Shown: one piece after another, positions 25,501 to 37,229 of the stretch
Layout of the letters: each line of letters begins with the position of its first letter
How positions within the stretch are numbered: the first letter of the stretch is position 1
Assembly (NCBI GenBank): GCA_001465935.1
Contig: LNKV01000020.1
Coordinates: 178,273 to 242,272, forward strand
Length of the DNA: 64,000 nt
Direction of reading: 5' to 3'
From: Clarireedia homoeocarpa
Lineage: Eukaryota; Ascomycota; Leotiomycetes; Helotiales; Rutstroemiaceae
Program-made: the position numbers and the translations under genes
Notes under the pieces: model-generated
What the model was told of the DNA's origin: nothing
What the model saw: only the letters and a program-made list of their open reading frames with translations
The model's database searches: none

Positions 25501-26456
25501 TGCCTGTTAGTTAGGTCTTTAGTCAACCAGGCACAGACGTCGTTCTGAGATGTATGTGCTTCGGATGTACATATCCTAGGTTCGGATGAAGCTATACGGA
25601 TTTGGCATGCTGAAGGATTTAGAATTTGGACTAGATTAGACACTCATTCTACATTGCGACTGAAGGGGCCATCTAAGTGTATGTTAGTATCATTACTCGC
25701 AGACCTAATGTTGCATTCAACCTTGTTTCAAGGTCCTGCCATGTGATCTTATTTTGACTTCCGCAATCATATTCATCTTTGAATTATCATCGTTCTTCTC
25801 CTAGGCACTTTCTCCACAAACCATAGCATGCTGAAATGTGTCTCTTCAACTCTATTTTGAATCTCGTTGACACTAAGAAAGAATGATATTGTGCTGTTGC
25901 ATCCTAGGTTTAGCTTCGGCTTCCTCATTCATTTCTGCTATCCCCACGCGACTTGGTGAGCCCAGTGAGCCATTCTCATCCAGAACACCAGTTGAACTCT
26001 ATCTCCACTTCAATCCTGCCAGAGCTCTACTTTGATAACTTCTACGAGGGCGGGTTTATTAGTTCCACGCACCCCCTTCAGTGGAAGTCAAACGTCAAGC
26101 ACCTAAAGGAGGTCAGATTCTAATATCCAAGTTCAAAGATCTGGTATCTAGTTCTCTATAGAATTATTTGTGGCTCAAAGGTCCCAAATTTTCTGCAATG
26201 ATACAGACTTTTAAATGAATAGATAGACAGATATAGAATTATCAACCGTAGCACGTCCTATCCTCTCTCTTAACTGCTATGTATTTTCTACCTATGAAAG
26301 CAGCTGCCCGCTCCCATCCCTCTACCTTTCCCACCCTCAACATGATCTGCCACTATCATCAAATCAACCAACCTGATATCAACCCTTCTCTACTCTCTCC
26401 CTAGACGCATCCCCTCACTCGCACTCACCCAGTACTTCCCTTTTAGTCTTTAAACC

Positions 26457-26597
26457 GTATATATAACAACCCTCAGCCACGTATCTTTTACATTGACCAT
26501 GGTATGGGATGTCCCCACCTCCTTTCTGTACCTCCTTTCGATAGCAGTCTTGTTTCTACCGAGTCACTGCATTAGAGTTTGGAACGATTGGGGAATT
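26457..26597 (+). promoter_or_regulatory. Promoter-like segment with a possible 32-codon frame
   Basis: A TATA-like GTATATATAAC (26457) follows a long CT-rich stretch. About 35 bases later comes an ATG in good context (TTGACCATGG, ATG at 26499). It opens a 32-codon frame with a hydrophobic core (SFLYLLSIAVLFLPSHC) ending near 26597. Alternatively ATG|GTATGG could be a first exon plus donor. No downstream gene was found. Weak evidence; noted because nothing else nearby looks like a transcription unit. Confidence 0.2.
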
Positions 26598-27181
26598 TGA
26601 CCGAGGTCTAGGACAGGGCAAGGGAAGGGGAAGGGGATGGAGTGATGTGACGTTGCATTGTGGAAACGAGGTTGCGAGTTGAAGCAGGGATGGAATAGGA
26701 TGGGATAGAAAGAGAGTAGTGAGAGTTGGGAATGAATGGAAGAATACAGTATCAAATCATCAGTGACGGGATGATGGAAGGGAAATGAGAGGATAAGCAA
26801 AGAGCATGTGCACTAGAAACAAAACTGAAGTAGAAATGAGATGGAAAGATACACGGAGCTCATTGTTGTGATTGATCATTGAATCGATGAAGGATCAAGT
26901 GTCTTAAATCTATGGTGCAGAAGAAAAAGGGACAATATAGAAGTGCAATGCTGCTACAAAAGGTATCTGCCTGATGCTGAGGAAGTCGTAATGATGCTGA
27001 TATCATATTCACGGCCTTTTATTCACCTGTCTGAAGCTCGAGCTGCATCGGGCAGCATAATTGCAATACTACTTATTCATCATCTTCATTCATCATTTAC
27101 ATGCCCCCGTTATCTATAAATCATATATATGTATATAGAGCACAGGATCCTAAAATGCCTCTGTAGTCTTCATCTTCCCCC

Positions 27182-28824
27182 TCAAAACTCCCAAGCACTA
27201 TTCATCAAAGCAGTATTCACATCATCATGCAGAGGTTGTCTGATCAATTGAGGTTCGGCCCGAGAAGATGAGATCCCTTTAGACGCGCCCTCCATCTCTG
27301 GATCAACAATGATGTCCACCCATGGTAGGCCTTTCTTTTTCCTCTCCTTGTTCACATGCCTCCCAACTTCGAGTGTCTCCTGTCTGGCCCTAATGTACAG
27401 CTTCTTCTCTGCCGTGCTCACACCCTCAGATGGAGAATCTGGATTGTGTTCTAGTCTGACTCCACTTCTCAGTACGAGCATGTTCAGACGATTCCACATA
27501 CGCCCCCAGTCGATACCATCCCCTCCTTCTACCACCAGAGCCCCAATCCACTCCCCGCATCCCTCTAAATCCAGATATTCCAGTCCATAACATCCCACTG
27601 CCAACCGTTTCAGAACAATAGCCCCTTCACTATAATCACCGTCCAAGCTCCTTGAATAGTAATTCGAAGCACCATATTGTACATCTCGCATATGTGTATG
27701 TGGGCTCTGAAACACCGTAGTCGAGGAATTGGGTGCAAGAGATGGAGATGGCCAATGCGCAAGGGAGAGATGGGTTAGTGTGCGGAGATGTGGTGTGATT
27801 GATAGGAGTTTGGGCCAGGATACCGAAGATGAGGGATGCGAGAGTGAGAGGTGAGTGAGATGGGGTAGCGGCACTGAAAGGTTGTTCTCTTTGGCTGTAA
27901 GAAGGTTCCCAAGTTGTTTCAAGCCTACAGATCGTCCGATTGAGCCACCAAGATCGAGACGGAAAAAGTCATCGTTGTGACCTCCAAATTTCCCATCAAT
28001 TTCTTCCTCCCAGTCTCCTGCCTGTGTATGATCCTCTTCTAGGCTTTCCTTGCCCACGATCTCTTCGACGGGCGATATCAGCAAATCTTTCAACGCTTGG
28101 TATCCAACCCCGTCGTCAGGTCCATAGACTGCCAAATAACTCAAAAGTGCCATTCTAATCCGTGTCGGCAAAATCGCCAAATTATTCCTTTCCCATAAGC
28201 TCATCTCTTCCCAGTTATGTGCCAAACTCCTCAAACAAGTATCCAACAAGCTCTTTCCCATGCCATCGCTACCGACCACGTCGGGCAACCCAGGAAAATA
28301 ACTAACATTATCAGGAAGTATTATTTCCCTTTCGCCAGCTACCCTCGCCTCGTGTCGCGATCGCACAGTAGGAGATGCGTGTATACTGCTTTCGAGCCAA
28401 CTTCTAGGCGGAGCTGGGCCAGCCGGGATCCTTCGACCATTCACATCGAACCGGCGATTACGGTCGTGGCGTCGCAGGCGTGGCACAGGAGTTTCCGGCT
28501 GCGATAATAAGTGACGGATTTGTGGAGGTAGCGTATGTGGCGTAGGGGAAAGGGAAGACGCAGCGCGTGCTTGGGCTAGGGGAGAAATGCCAATTTTGCG
28601 AAAGGAGAGGAGGAGTTCGTTCACGCTGGGGGTGGAGGATTCATTGTTCCCTATGGCGGCAGCTGGTTAGATTTGGGGGAGATGGCGGGGTAGGGAGAAG
28701 GGTCCAGATTCAATGACGTACGATTTTGGGATCCAGAAGATCCACTCGTCGATGGAGAGTTGAGTGATGGGTGGACAGTGCTTGCTGGCTTAGAATACTG
28801 GGAGGTAAATCTCTTCTTGGGCAT
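27182..28824 (-). CDS. Leucine-rich-repeat-like protein, two exons (523 aa)
   Basis: Exon 1 is 28824-28722 and exon 2 is 28650-27182. The 71-base intron has a GTACGT donor, a CTAACC branch site and a CATAG acceptor. The N-terminus (MPKKRFTSQYSKPAS) is basic and Ser/Pro-rich. From about residue 270 there are LRR-like strands: LPHLTHLSLSH, SVSWPKLLSI, LRTLTHLSLAHW, LKRLAVGCYGLEYLDLEGC and WNRLNMLVLRSG. The first half contains a helical region (MSLWERNNLAILPTRIRMALLSYL) that fits a fungal family of LRR proteins of unknown function. No F-box, signal peptide or transmembrane segment was recognised. The downstream TTG- and GTG-initiated alternatives are rejected because the spliced ATG start adds 43 residues in frame. 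Role unknown; LRRs suggest protein binding. Confidence 0.7.
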
Positions 28825-30832
28825 GGAGAATGAGAGATTTGGATGTGCGCGGATTTCAAAAGAAGAAGATGATGAGAGAAGAGAGAAGGGGGAAGGGAGA
28901 GAAGGGAGAAGAAAGATGAGAGAAGAGAGACGATGGATGGTGTGGACCTAAGGCTTTATTAATTGAGAGATGTTGGTTCTAGGCGAGGTGCCAACCACAA
29001 CACCACAACACCACAACATCAGAACTACCTATTTCTATTAAATCCTTTTCCTCGTAACTTACTCGTAGTGACTCCCATTTATCATATCCACATGAGTCAG
29101 TGAGTCATGGAATTCGCAACAATGTATGGATGGACTCGACTAAGCCCTCTTTCAATCTCATTTTGACATCAATTGTGGCTCTTTATTCTCTGCGCGCTCT
29201 GAATTGCTGACCGTGCGTGTATTTTGCCCCGAGAATCCCACCCGTGAGAGTGACTCACCAAGAGTTGTCACCACATTCGATGAGAGTGCCGGTGTTGATC
29301 GCGATCAAAATGCTGCGACGGCAAACGATGACCCTTCTAATTAGTCGTCCTCAAGTGATGAGACTTGTCCCAAAATCGCCATGTGCTTCTATTCTGCCTA
29401 TTCTGCTCCTTACATACTGGCGGCGACGGGTGCTTGTAGCCATTTTCAGGACGATGTCTGTTGCATGCATGAGTATTTTCATACGCTATCTCTTTTATCT
29501 CCTGTTCGAATCTGGCTGAAAACTGTCTACATCCTCACCGCGACTCGCAAAATGCCCTCACATTCTCCCGTCAAAGAAACAAAGTGGTGGGCTTCGGCAT
29601 TAATGGGTGCAAACCCTTCCACCCATATCAATTATCTGATTACATACCCAGCCGGAGATTCTATACAATCGTGCTCCTATATGCTAGGGCTCTCTAGAGC
29701 AGCCTCTGAAGCAAGCCAATCTTGTAGAATGAAGCAATGGCGGCTCTAGAGATCATCCGAAGCTCCTTTTAGAAGATCAAGTACTGCCTAGTGATAGCTT
29801 GATGTAAGAGGATATCGGTTTCTATACTGTAAGAACAATTGCTTTACCAGATCTGAAATCGACCGATAACTTCTACTCGCACCTTTCCTCTCCATTACAG
29901 CATCTCCTGAATGTGAAATCTTACCCGTCTCAATCCGCCATCATCCACGAAGCATTTGAGGCTTTTATGCAGCCGGATATTGAATTATGCACTGCTTTGA
30001 CATGCTGATGATGATTTCCCGTACCTGAAAGTCGGGACGATCATATTTACTTTGTCTGATTAACAAGTGCTGGTATCCTTCTATTTCCACCTCTTTTCTT
30101 GGCTCTTGAGGCATCAGTTTTGTATGCGTTCAGAATCAAGGATTACCCAGTCGCGGCTGTGATTGACTTTACCGTGTAAGACTTTGGCCAGTGTCTGTTA
30201 CTCCGAATGCTTATTCTCACCTCTAAAAGGATCTCCAGCTAGGGTTATTCCAAGCACAGATAGCTTCGCACTTCCCGGTAGATCTTGGCCGAGAAGATCC
30301 TACGCATCTTGCTTATCATATTCCGTCCTGTAAATTCTGAGCTACGTTCCTGATTGTTCCGATTTCATTTTGTGAGAGGCTGTGCCTGGAATGGCTTGTC
30401 GGAGCCTTTCTGTGCATGTCTTGTCCTAGTCCACCCCGGATTTCGACCCCAATATGCAACCCTCCCCCACCAATCGTGGAATTATCTTGCAGCCAATTTT
30501 CTATTACCGTATTTTCAAACAACAGCTCGCAGCCTCAATGTATATTGCCATTATGACACGGCTCAGTTGTTACTGCCTTATTGATCAATATTGCAGTTAT
30601 GCCTCCTCTAACTCCTACGCAGCCAGATTCTATCTTAGCACAAGATGCCGCGTTATATGAGCCAGCCTCCAGCTCTTACTCCAGTCATGGTACAGGATTT
30701 CGTCGAACATGTAGACATAAGAGCCTAAGCTGTCCTCAGCAAAGTTACATTCGTTTCCGCATCGAGAATTTTCTTTCAATCCAACTATTGTCCTTCACTA
30801 GAAGCGAATTCATTTTATTGCATTCATCACCG
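28825..30832. other. Intergenic, no gene seen
   Basis: Begins with purine-rich repeats (GAGAGAAG-type, 28860-28935), probably the promoter of the leftward LRR gene. The rest has only short frames without recognisable domains. Confidence 0.45.
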
Positions 30833-33800
30833 ATGAGGTGGTCAATCGTTTCGAGCCTGTTTGTTGCAGGGGCTCTTCCTGTCTTTTCTTCACCGTCAGG
30901 TCCTGTGATTTATGGATTCGGAAAGGAACTTGCTGTTCCCAAAGTCCGTAGTGCGGATGTTGACGTTTTTTCTTCATTACAAGACCGACAAGTTCCAACC
31001 CTTCACCTTGGCACGATCCCTTTAGCTGTCACTATCCCTCCAAACGATTTGCTGATTCAAGTGTAAGTCTCTCGTATTAACTTATATTCAACGGTCCTAA
31101 CGCCTGCTAGTGACACGAGTATAAAGGGGACCCCTGCAGTTCTGCCAGATGGCACCTCGAAACTTTCAGGAACGCTCAAAGCGACCTGTGTGAAATGCTA
31201 CACAACAGGAAGAGCAGTCATAACAACTACGGGTATCGAAACCCACAGCTCACTCCTAGACGACGTCTTAGGTCTTACAAGTCATCCACAGGAGTTTATA
31301 ACGAACGCACTTGATCTAGACCTTGAGATTACATTCGAGGATGTCTCAGGTCACTTCGAGATAGACTTCCAGTTTGCTGCATCCGGGACCTACACATTTC
31401 CACTCTTTGAACCGAGCACTCCCGTGGGTGGTCATGTAAGTTTCCTCTAATTTGGCGATTACACGTATAGACTAATCAATTTGTCTAGATCAGTGACACT
31501 GCGGAAGCTGGGTTACTTTTCTCCATTGATTTGATCTTCACAGTCTCCGGTCAGGTTGATGTGATAAGTGGCTTCGAAGTCGAGTTTCCTTCTGGATCAT
31601 CTCTTGTGTTCAACCCAATCAGTGGTGAGCTCGTGGAAGAAAATCTGTAAGTGTCTGCTGTTTCTTCAACGCTATCTATGACTGACAACTACCTACAGTA
31701 AAGGAATTAAAGTCAAGGCTATACCCGCAAAATTCAAATCTGGCGTAGCTTGTGTGACGGTTGCTCTCAGGTACAAATTGAAAGCTTCAGTTTCCCTTGA
31801 ATTACATGCCTTTGGTTTTAAATTCGAGGCAGGGGCATACATTGATGCGCCTCAATACAAAGCTTGCGTTACATACCAACCGGCATTGCCGTGCGAACTT
31901 GAGTTCAAGGAAGACTTCTTTATTGCAGCGGCGGTATACGTGGAAGCTGTAAAGGAAATCAATTTCGCCACATGGGCTGCGGGTCCTACGGCTGCCACAA
32001 CTCTAGCTAGTCAGTCACTTCCTTCTGCATGTTTCGTCAGCAGTAAAACATCAAAGATTTTGGCTCCTTCAGCCACTAGTCGCAATATTACGCCAACACC
32101 ACCCGAGTCTGAATCTGAGAGTAACACTTCGAAGAAAACATCGAGTTCTCATCTGACTGTTACAAGCCGAAAGCCTTCTGCCACCCACTCAACAATCAAA
32201 CCATCTTCTTTGACCTCACATATCAAAGTGCTGAGTTCAAGTAAAAGGACGTCAGCTCCACCATTCCCTTTGGTTTCCAGTAGTCGTGCACCACGATCAA
32301 GCGGTACCGGAATTGGTACCGGATCACTCACTAAAAGCACGCGTTCCATTGGAAGCCGCACAACAACAAAGCGAACTATTCTCCCAAGCAGCCCGCTCAC
32401 GGGGACCAGACCTTCTTTTACATATGGTCATGGGCCATCAACTGTGGGTTCGGTTGGTGGAATAACCAAAATACCTTCCTCGAGCGGCGTTTTTTCCAAC
32501 TTCACAGTTATACCTTCTGGGACAGCTCCAGGACATTCATATGGCTCTGGAATTGGGACTGGCAAGCCTTCAAGGAAATCCTCTACCACCCATTCAAAGT
32601 CTACTCGCACTCGCCCTTTCCCTACCTATGGCTCGAGCTTATCAAGTAACATTGTAAAAGTACCATCGTTGAGTTCGTTGCCATCTAAGTCAAGAACAAC
32701 CAGGCCATCTGGTAGCGCTCTATACTCACATAGCTCTGGAATATTGGAAACCGGTAAGGGAACCACAGGGGGCATCGTCACCATTCCGACATCCGATGTT
32801 CTTTATCCAAATAGCACTGTCATCACGCCTTCAGGACCTCCCTTCCCTACCATTAGCGGCTCCGCTATCGACGATCTCTACACAACCATCACTACCTTAC
32901 CCATACCCAACGTCGAAAGCGAGTCAGATTCAGGTTTGGATTCAGATTCAACATCCACATCCACATCCACATCCACCAATTCACGAACAACCACTGTTAT
33001 CTCTACAAGCACATACACGATCTACAGTTGTGAAATCGAAGCGATTTGGTGCCCTACAGACAAGCTATCTGCCGTTGTCCTTACCAAGACTTACTCAGAA
33101 TTTACAACTATTTCGCCCACCGACCAAACAACAATTCCCAGCATCCTCCCTGTCGCATATCGGACCTCGTCTATAGATATAACCGCTCCCCCCTCCGCAA
33201 TTATCTCCACCATCGATTCTTTCATCCCACCCACAGCCGCTCTTGGAACAGAGAATCCTCCACCTGTTTCAATCACCGACGAAGCACCGTTCGTGGCGGT
33301 CGAAACTCCTATCATCGAACGTATCCAGACAATCACAGTTTACACCACCTTAGGAATAACCGATATCGCGGCCTCCTTACCAACTGCACCACAGGTCATC
33401 AGCGGTAGTACGTGGTATGTGCCCGGCGAGGTTATCACAATTTCCCTTCCGCCCATTACTTCTACCTTCTCGGGCAAAGGAGCGCTGATTACGCCCGGCG
33501 GTGGTGGAGGTGCCGGGCCGTATTATCCCATTAAGAATAGTACTTCGATTGTGGGTACGGGGAGTGGGACAGGAGTAGGAACAGGCACGGCTCTGCCACC
33601 GTACTTGACGAAGACTGGAGGGACAGGGACAGGTATTGGGACAGGTATTGGAACAAGTAGCAGTTCCGTAAGTGGAGGGAAGACATTGGCGAGTGTGAGT
33701 GTGAGTGCAAGTTCCAGTCCGTATAGGCCGAGGCCGGATAAGTACTGGGCAGTGGTTGAGGCGAGAGGTGCAGTGAAGAGGTCTGATGCTGCTTCTGTGG

Positions 33801-33856
33801 TGGCTTCTGCGGGGTTGTTTGTTCTTGCGTTGTTCACTGTTTTGGTTGTTTTGTGA
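30833..33856 (+). CDS. Large secreted, probably GPI-anchored protein (956 aa)
   Basis: Four exons: 30833-31062, 31111-31435, 31489-31646 and 31699-33856. All three introns are short (48-53 bases) with GTAAGT donors. The protein starts with a signal peptide (MRWSIVSSLFVAGALPVFSS). Residues of roughly 50-340 form a beta-rich, Cys-containing region (KATCVKCYTTGRAVITTTGI, VACVTVALRYKLKASVSLEL) resembling fungal DUF7223-type extracellular domains; this family call is tentative. The long C-terminal part is Ser/Thr/Pro-rich with a (ST)n run encoded by ACATCC repeats and Gly-Thr repeats (GTGTGIGTGIGTSSS). It ends in a hydrophobic tail (SVVASAGLFVLALFTVLVVL) without a charged end, as in GPI-anchor signals. 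A heavily O-glycosylated cell-wall or surface protein is likely. No enzymatic motif was seen. Confidence 0.75.
32949..32978 (+). repeat. ACATCC hexamer microsatellite in coding sequence
   Basis: Tandem hexamers encode an alternating Ser-Thr run in the stalk of the secreted protein. Multiples of six keep the frame, so copy-number change would lengthen or shorten the stalk without breaking the gene. Confidence 0.7.
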
Positions 33857-34178
33857 TGTTTTGCTCTTCTTCTTTCATTGTTCTCTTTTCATAGGAAACG
33901 GTTCGGGAACCGGGGGGGGGAAAGGTGTTTACAAGGTTCATATTCGCGGGGGAGGGGTGGGGCAGGCGTTTGAGACAATGGTTGATGGCTGGCACATTGA
34001 AAGTGGTTCTTGATTAAGTGTGTTGGAATTGTTTTTGTGCAGTAGTAAATCTTCCAAATACAATTGATATCTTTCACTCCGTATTGCTATAAATACAGAA
34101 AATGAGACTTTCTTGTTTTGGACAAGCGTAACGGCTTGGTCTCAGATGCCATCACGCATACCTGAGACTAGGAGCTGA

Positions 34179-35002
34179 TCATCGCCAAGTAATTCCAAAC
34201 AACTTGTTTTTGTTCTTCCCCGGACTGTCTGCACTAGCATCCGCATTCTCGAGGTATATCCTCGGGTATCCCTTTACATCAAGGAATAAATATCTATAGA
34301 AGAATTCACTGTCTGATGGATTTTTCACCATGTGGAGATTCACCACTCCTTTATTTAATGGCCCTTCAACATTGAAATGCATAACCAAGTGTTCTACCCC
34401 GCGTTGGTCTTTGGTGATATTCGATCTGCGGCAATATCAGCACCAACAAATTGTATACATAACTTCGGAACATACGCGATCGGCCCAGCTCTCGCCCATT
34501 TACTCAACGTAGGTTCGCCATATGCCCGTATCTTTTTGCTGTTTCCTAATATCTCTGTGCATCGTGGATCGTTCTTGACTTGGTCTGCTGCTCTGTTGAA
34601 ATAACTAATCTTACTTTCGGGAGAAAATACTTCTGTGTAAAGGAGATAGACAACCCCTCCCTGTGAGCTAATATCAGTATGAGCATGCTTTGCGCAAGTA
34701 AAAGCGAAAGGCTTCGGATGCGACAATTTAAGAAGAGTGCGTACCGTCAATACTGCGCCCACCAGCACCGTTCCCAGGTTGAATGTCTGCTGCGTCGTTC
34801 TGGCAACTCTTTCTCGTGAAGACAAATCCCTCCAAGCTACTCTGCCATCATCATTGAACATCGTTACGGCCTTCCTTCTTGGTTGTGATGGGGAGCTGGT
34901 GGTGCCGAGACCTGTGTGTGTCGCATAAAATCTAGTAGCAAGAATTGGCCGGAGAGTTGCGGGTAGGCTGAATAGACATGTTGCTCGGGTTGCTGGGAGC
35001 AT
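34179..35002 (-). CDS. TIM21: TIM21, mitochondrial inner-membrane translocase subunit
   Basis: Exons 35002-34745, 34660-34476 and 34425-34179 give 229 residues, close to the yeast length. Introns are 84 and 50 bases (GTACGC...CACAG; GTATGT...CGCAG). The N-terminus (MLPATRATCLFSLPATLRPI) is a typical matrix presequence, rich in Arg and without acidic residues. One transmembrane helix follows (about 76-95, LGTVLVGAVLT into GGVVYLLYTEVF). The intermembrane-space domain carries Tim21 signatures: SPESKISYFNRAADQVK, DPRCTEILG, KIRAYGEPT, and VMHFNVEGPLNKGVVNLHM. Tim21 binds Tom22 and couples the TOM complex to TIM23, and also links it to the respiratory chain. ATG 35002 is chosen over an upstream TTG because it begins the presequence. 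The gene diverges from GLO3. Confidence 0.93.
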
Positions 35003-35366
35003 ATTCGACTGAGCATGAATAGAGAACAATTTGCCGGCTGTCTGTTTATCACCAGTTGAGGTTGGCCAAATTTTGCTTGCTTGCTTTGGGAAAGCTTGCG
35101 GGAGCTCCAAAAGCCATTAAGCTATTGTGGGGGAAGCACGAGATATCCTCAGTTCAATTGCCGCTTTACTCAATTCGACTTAGTGGCTCGGCCTTAGTGC
35201 ATGCATCATGGGCAATCTGGCCGTCCCCTCGAAGAACACAATTTAAATTCCCAAATCTCAGCATTTCTACCGAAAAAAGGGGATCCTGGGACCTCACATA
35301 CTACAACCTCTTCTACCTACATCGTCGGTTGTCTTCACTCCATCTCAACGCTTACCAGCTATAAAA
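35003..35366. promoter_or_regulatory. Shared divergent promoter of TIM21 and GLO3
   Basis: Only 364 bases separate the two start codons, so both promoters must lie here. A CT-rich stretch (35306-35350) precedes the GLO3 start. No clear TATA box was seen, as is usual for housekeeping genes. Confidence 0.6.
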
Positions 35367-37033
35367 ATGGCTGCTCTTGCTTCCAAAGTAGAGTCGCAGA
35401 AGATCTTCGAAAAATTGAAGACAAAGCCAGCAAACAGGGTGCGCGATAAAGACTTGCTTCTCTTTCCTTCACATGCTGATATACGTCGCCACACAGATAT
35501 GTTTTGACTGCGGGGCAAAGAATCCGACATGGACATCTGTTCCTTTTGGAATATATGTTTGCCTGGATTGCTCCTCGAATCACCGCAACTTAGGTGTTCA
35601 CATCTCCTTCGTTCGATCAACGAATCTTGACCGTATGTATATCTATAAGCATGAAGTAATGAGCCAGGCTAAGACAAGTTGCAGAATGGCAGTGGGATCA
35701 ATTACGAATCATGAAAGTGGGAGGTAACGAGTCAGCCACGAAGTTTTTTCAATCGAATGGAGGAACTGCTGCACTGAACAGCAAGGACCCAAAGACGAAA
35801 TACCAATCAAATGCAGCCACAAAATACAAGGAGGAATTAAAAAGACGCGCCGCGAGAGATGCTGCTGAGTACAATATCCTGCCTGTCGTGTTTCTCGTGC
35901 TATACTTATGAATACTTAGATATCCTACCGAAGTAGTTATCACGGATGCTGCAAGCACTGATGCTGGCGACGGCAGTTCTACACCAGCTGGCGAACCCGA
36001 GGATGACTTCTTCTCCTCATGGGACAAGCCGTCGATCAAGCGCCCTACTCCTCCGATTTCCCGAACTGCAACCCCTCCCGTCATTGGTCGAACCCCATCG
36101 CCATTCCTTAACGCAGGCGCCAATGCCGCGGACGATGGTGTCGCAAAAACAGCCTCACCCTTGTCAAACACCGAAGGTTCTGCGCCGCCCACAGCTAGTC
36201 GTACCACTTCATCAGCAACGTTACGAAAGACTGCAACTACCGGTGCTGGACCGCGAAAAGCAAACATTCTTGGAACTAAGAAGGCTAAACTGGGCGTAAA
36301 GAAGGTTACCGGTGATGTGATTGATTTCGATGCAGCAGAGCGTAAGGCAAAGGAAGAGGCCGAAAGAATTGAAAAATTGGGTTATGATCCTGAAGCCGAA
36401 GACGCAGTTACCAAGAAGTCAGCCAATACCAAAGCCACGGATTCGTCAAACACCGCGGTACCTACTCCGGTAGGTTCTGGACGAGCAGGCCACAACAGAG
36501 AGCATTCGAATGGCGAACTTGAGCGGTTAGGAATGGGCATTGGCAGGCTAGGATTTGGACAAGTGGGAGGTGTAAAAGCTGCTCCTGCTGCTAAGAAGAT
36601 GGGTGGCTTTGGTTCTGTTGGTCCAATAAAGGCCACACCAGACGGTAAGAGCAACGCAGCTCGTATCTTGGGATCGTGCGCTAATAACGTTCTAGATGAT
36701 GATGAGAAGTATGCACGTCAAAAATTCGGCAACCAAAAGGGTATCTCATCGGATGAATTTTTCGGAAAGGGTGCATATGATACAAACTCTCAATCGGAAG
36801 CCAAATCGCGCTTGCAAGGTTTCGAGGGCGCAACAGCAATCTCATCAAACGCCTATTTCGGCAGGCCTGAGGAGGAGCGCGGTGAGGATTATGGCGATCT
36901 CGAAACTGCGGCCAAGGATTTCGTAAGAAAATTCGGTGTGACTGCCGGGGATGATTTAGACAACTTGACTCAAGTTCTTGGTGAGGGTGCTACCAAACTT
37001 CAAAGTGCTATCAGAAGTTATTTGAACGGTTAA
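35367..37033 (+). CDS. GLO3: GLO3-type ARF GTPase-activating protein
   Basis: Four exons: 35367-35438, 35497-35632, 35685-35868 and 35920-37033, giving 501 residues. The N-terminal ArfGAP domain has the CX2CX16CX2C zinc finger (C26, C29, C46, C49) within ICFDCGAKNPTW and YVCLDCSSNHRNLGVHISF. The catalytic arginine finger is R54. WQWDQLRIMKVGGNESATKFF follows, as in Glo3 and ArfGAP2/3. The middle is Ser/Thr/Pro-rich; the C-terminus has the Glo3 repeat-like FGNQKGISSDEFFGKGAY and LQGFEGATAISSNAYFG and a final amphipathic helix. Glo3 stimulates GTP hydrolysis on Arf1 and acts in COPI-coated vesicles for Golgi-to-ER retrograde transport. Intron 1 has the unusual donor GTGCGC; the others are regular. 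No damage to catalytic residues is seen. Confidence 0.93.
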
Positions 37034-37229
37034 GCTCATTACGGGTTCGACACGGAGACGCACAGCGATGGGAAGAGGGGGCGGGGAGGAGTTTGGGCGT
37101 TTAGGAGACGAAGATTGTAGTGCAAGAGCAAGCTCGAAAACGGGTGGAAAAGCTAATCCTCATAGTAACGTGAGAGGAATGATACTATCATATCTTGTTA
37201 CCTACCACTTATCTTTGAACGCTCATTAG

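Larger units (their letters stand above)
14874..27181. other. 12-kb region without a convincing gene
   Basis: No frame here has convincing length, domain or splice continuity. The first kilobase is rich in pyrimidine tracts on the minus strand and probably serves as promoter and leader of the transcription factor gene. Simple repeats include a CAC run (about 15419-15443), a GGATG-type minisatellite (16230-16450), a TTGCG/TTGCC run (16478-16525), GTATAGGT repeats (17819-17860), an A/G tract (23541-23563) and a doubled CTTCTCTTTCATCTT unit (23970-24015). A promoter-like segment lies near 26400-26500. Unspliced RNA genes cannot be excluded. Confidence 0.45.

Noticed and set aside
29217..29749. 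Two plus-strand frames of 100 and 122 codons
   Set aside because: They overlap in different frames and have no recognisable motif; a decayed gene is possible but cannot be supported.
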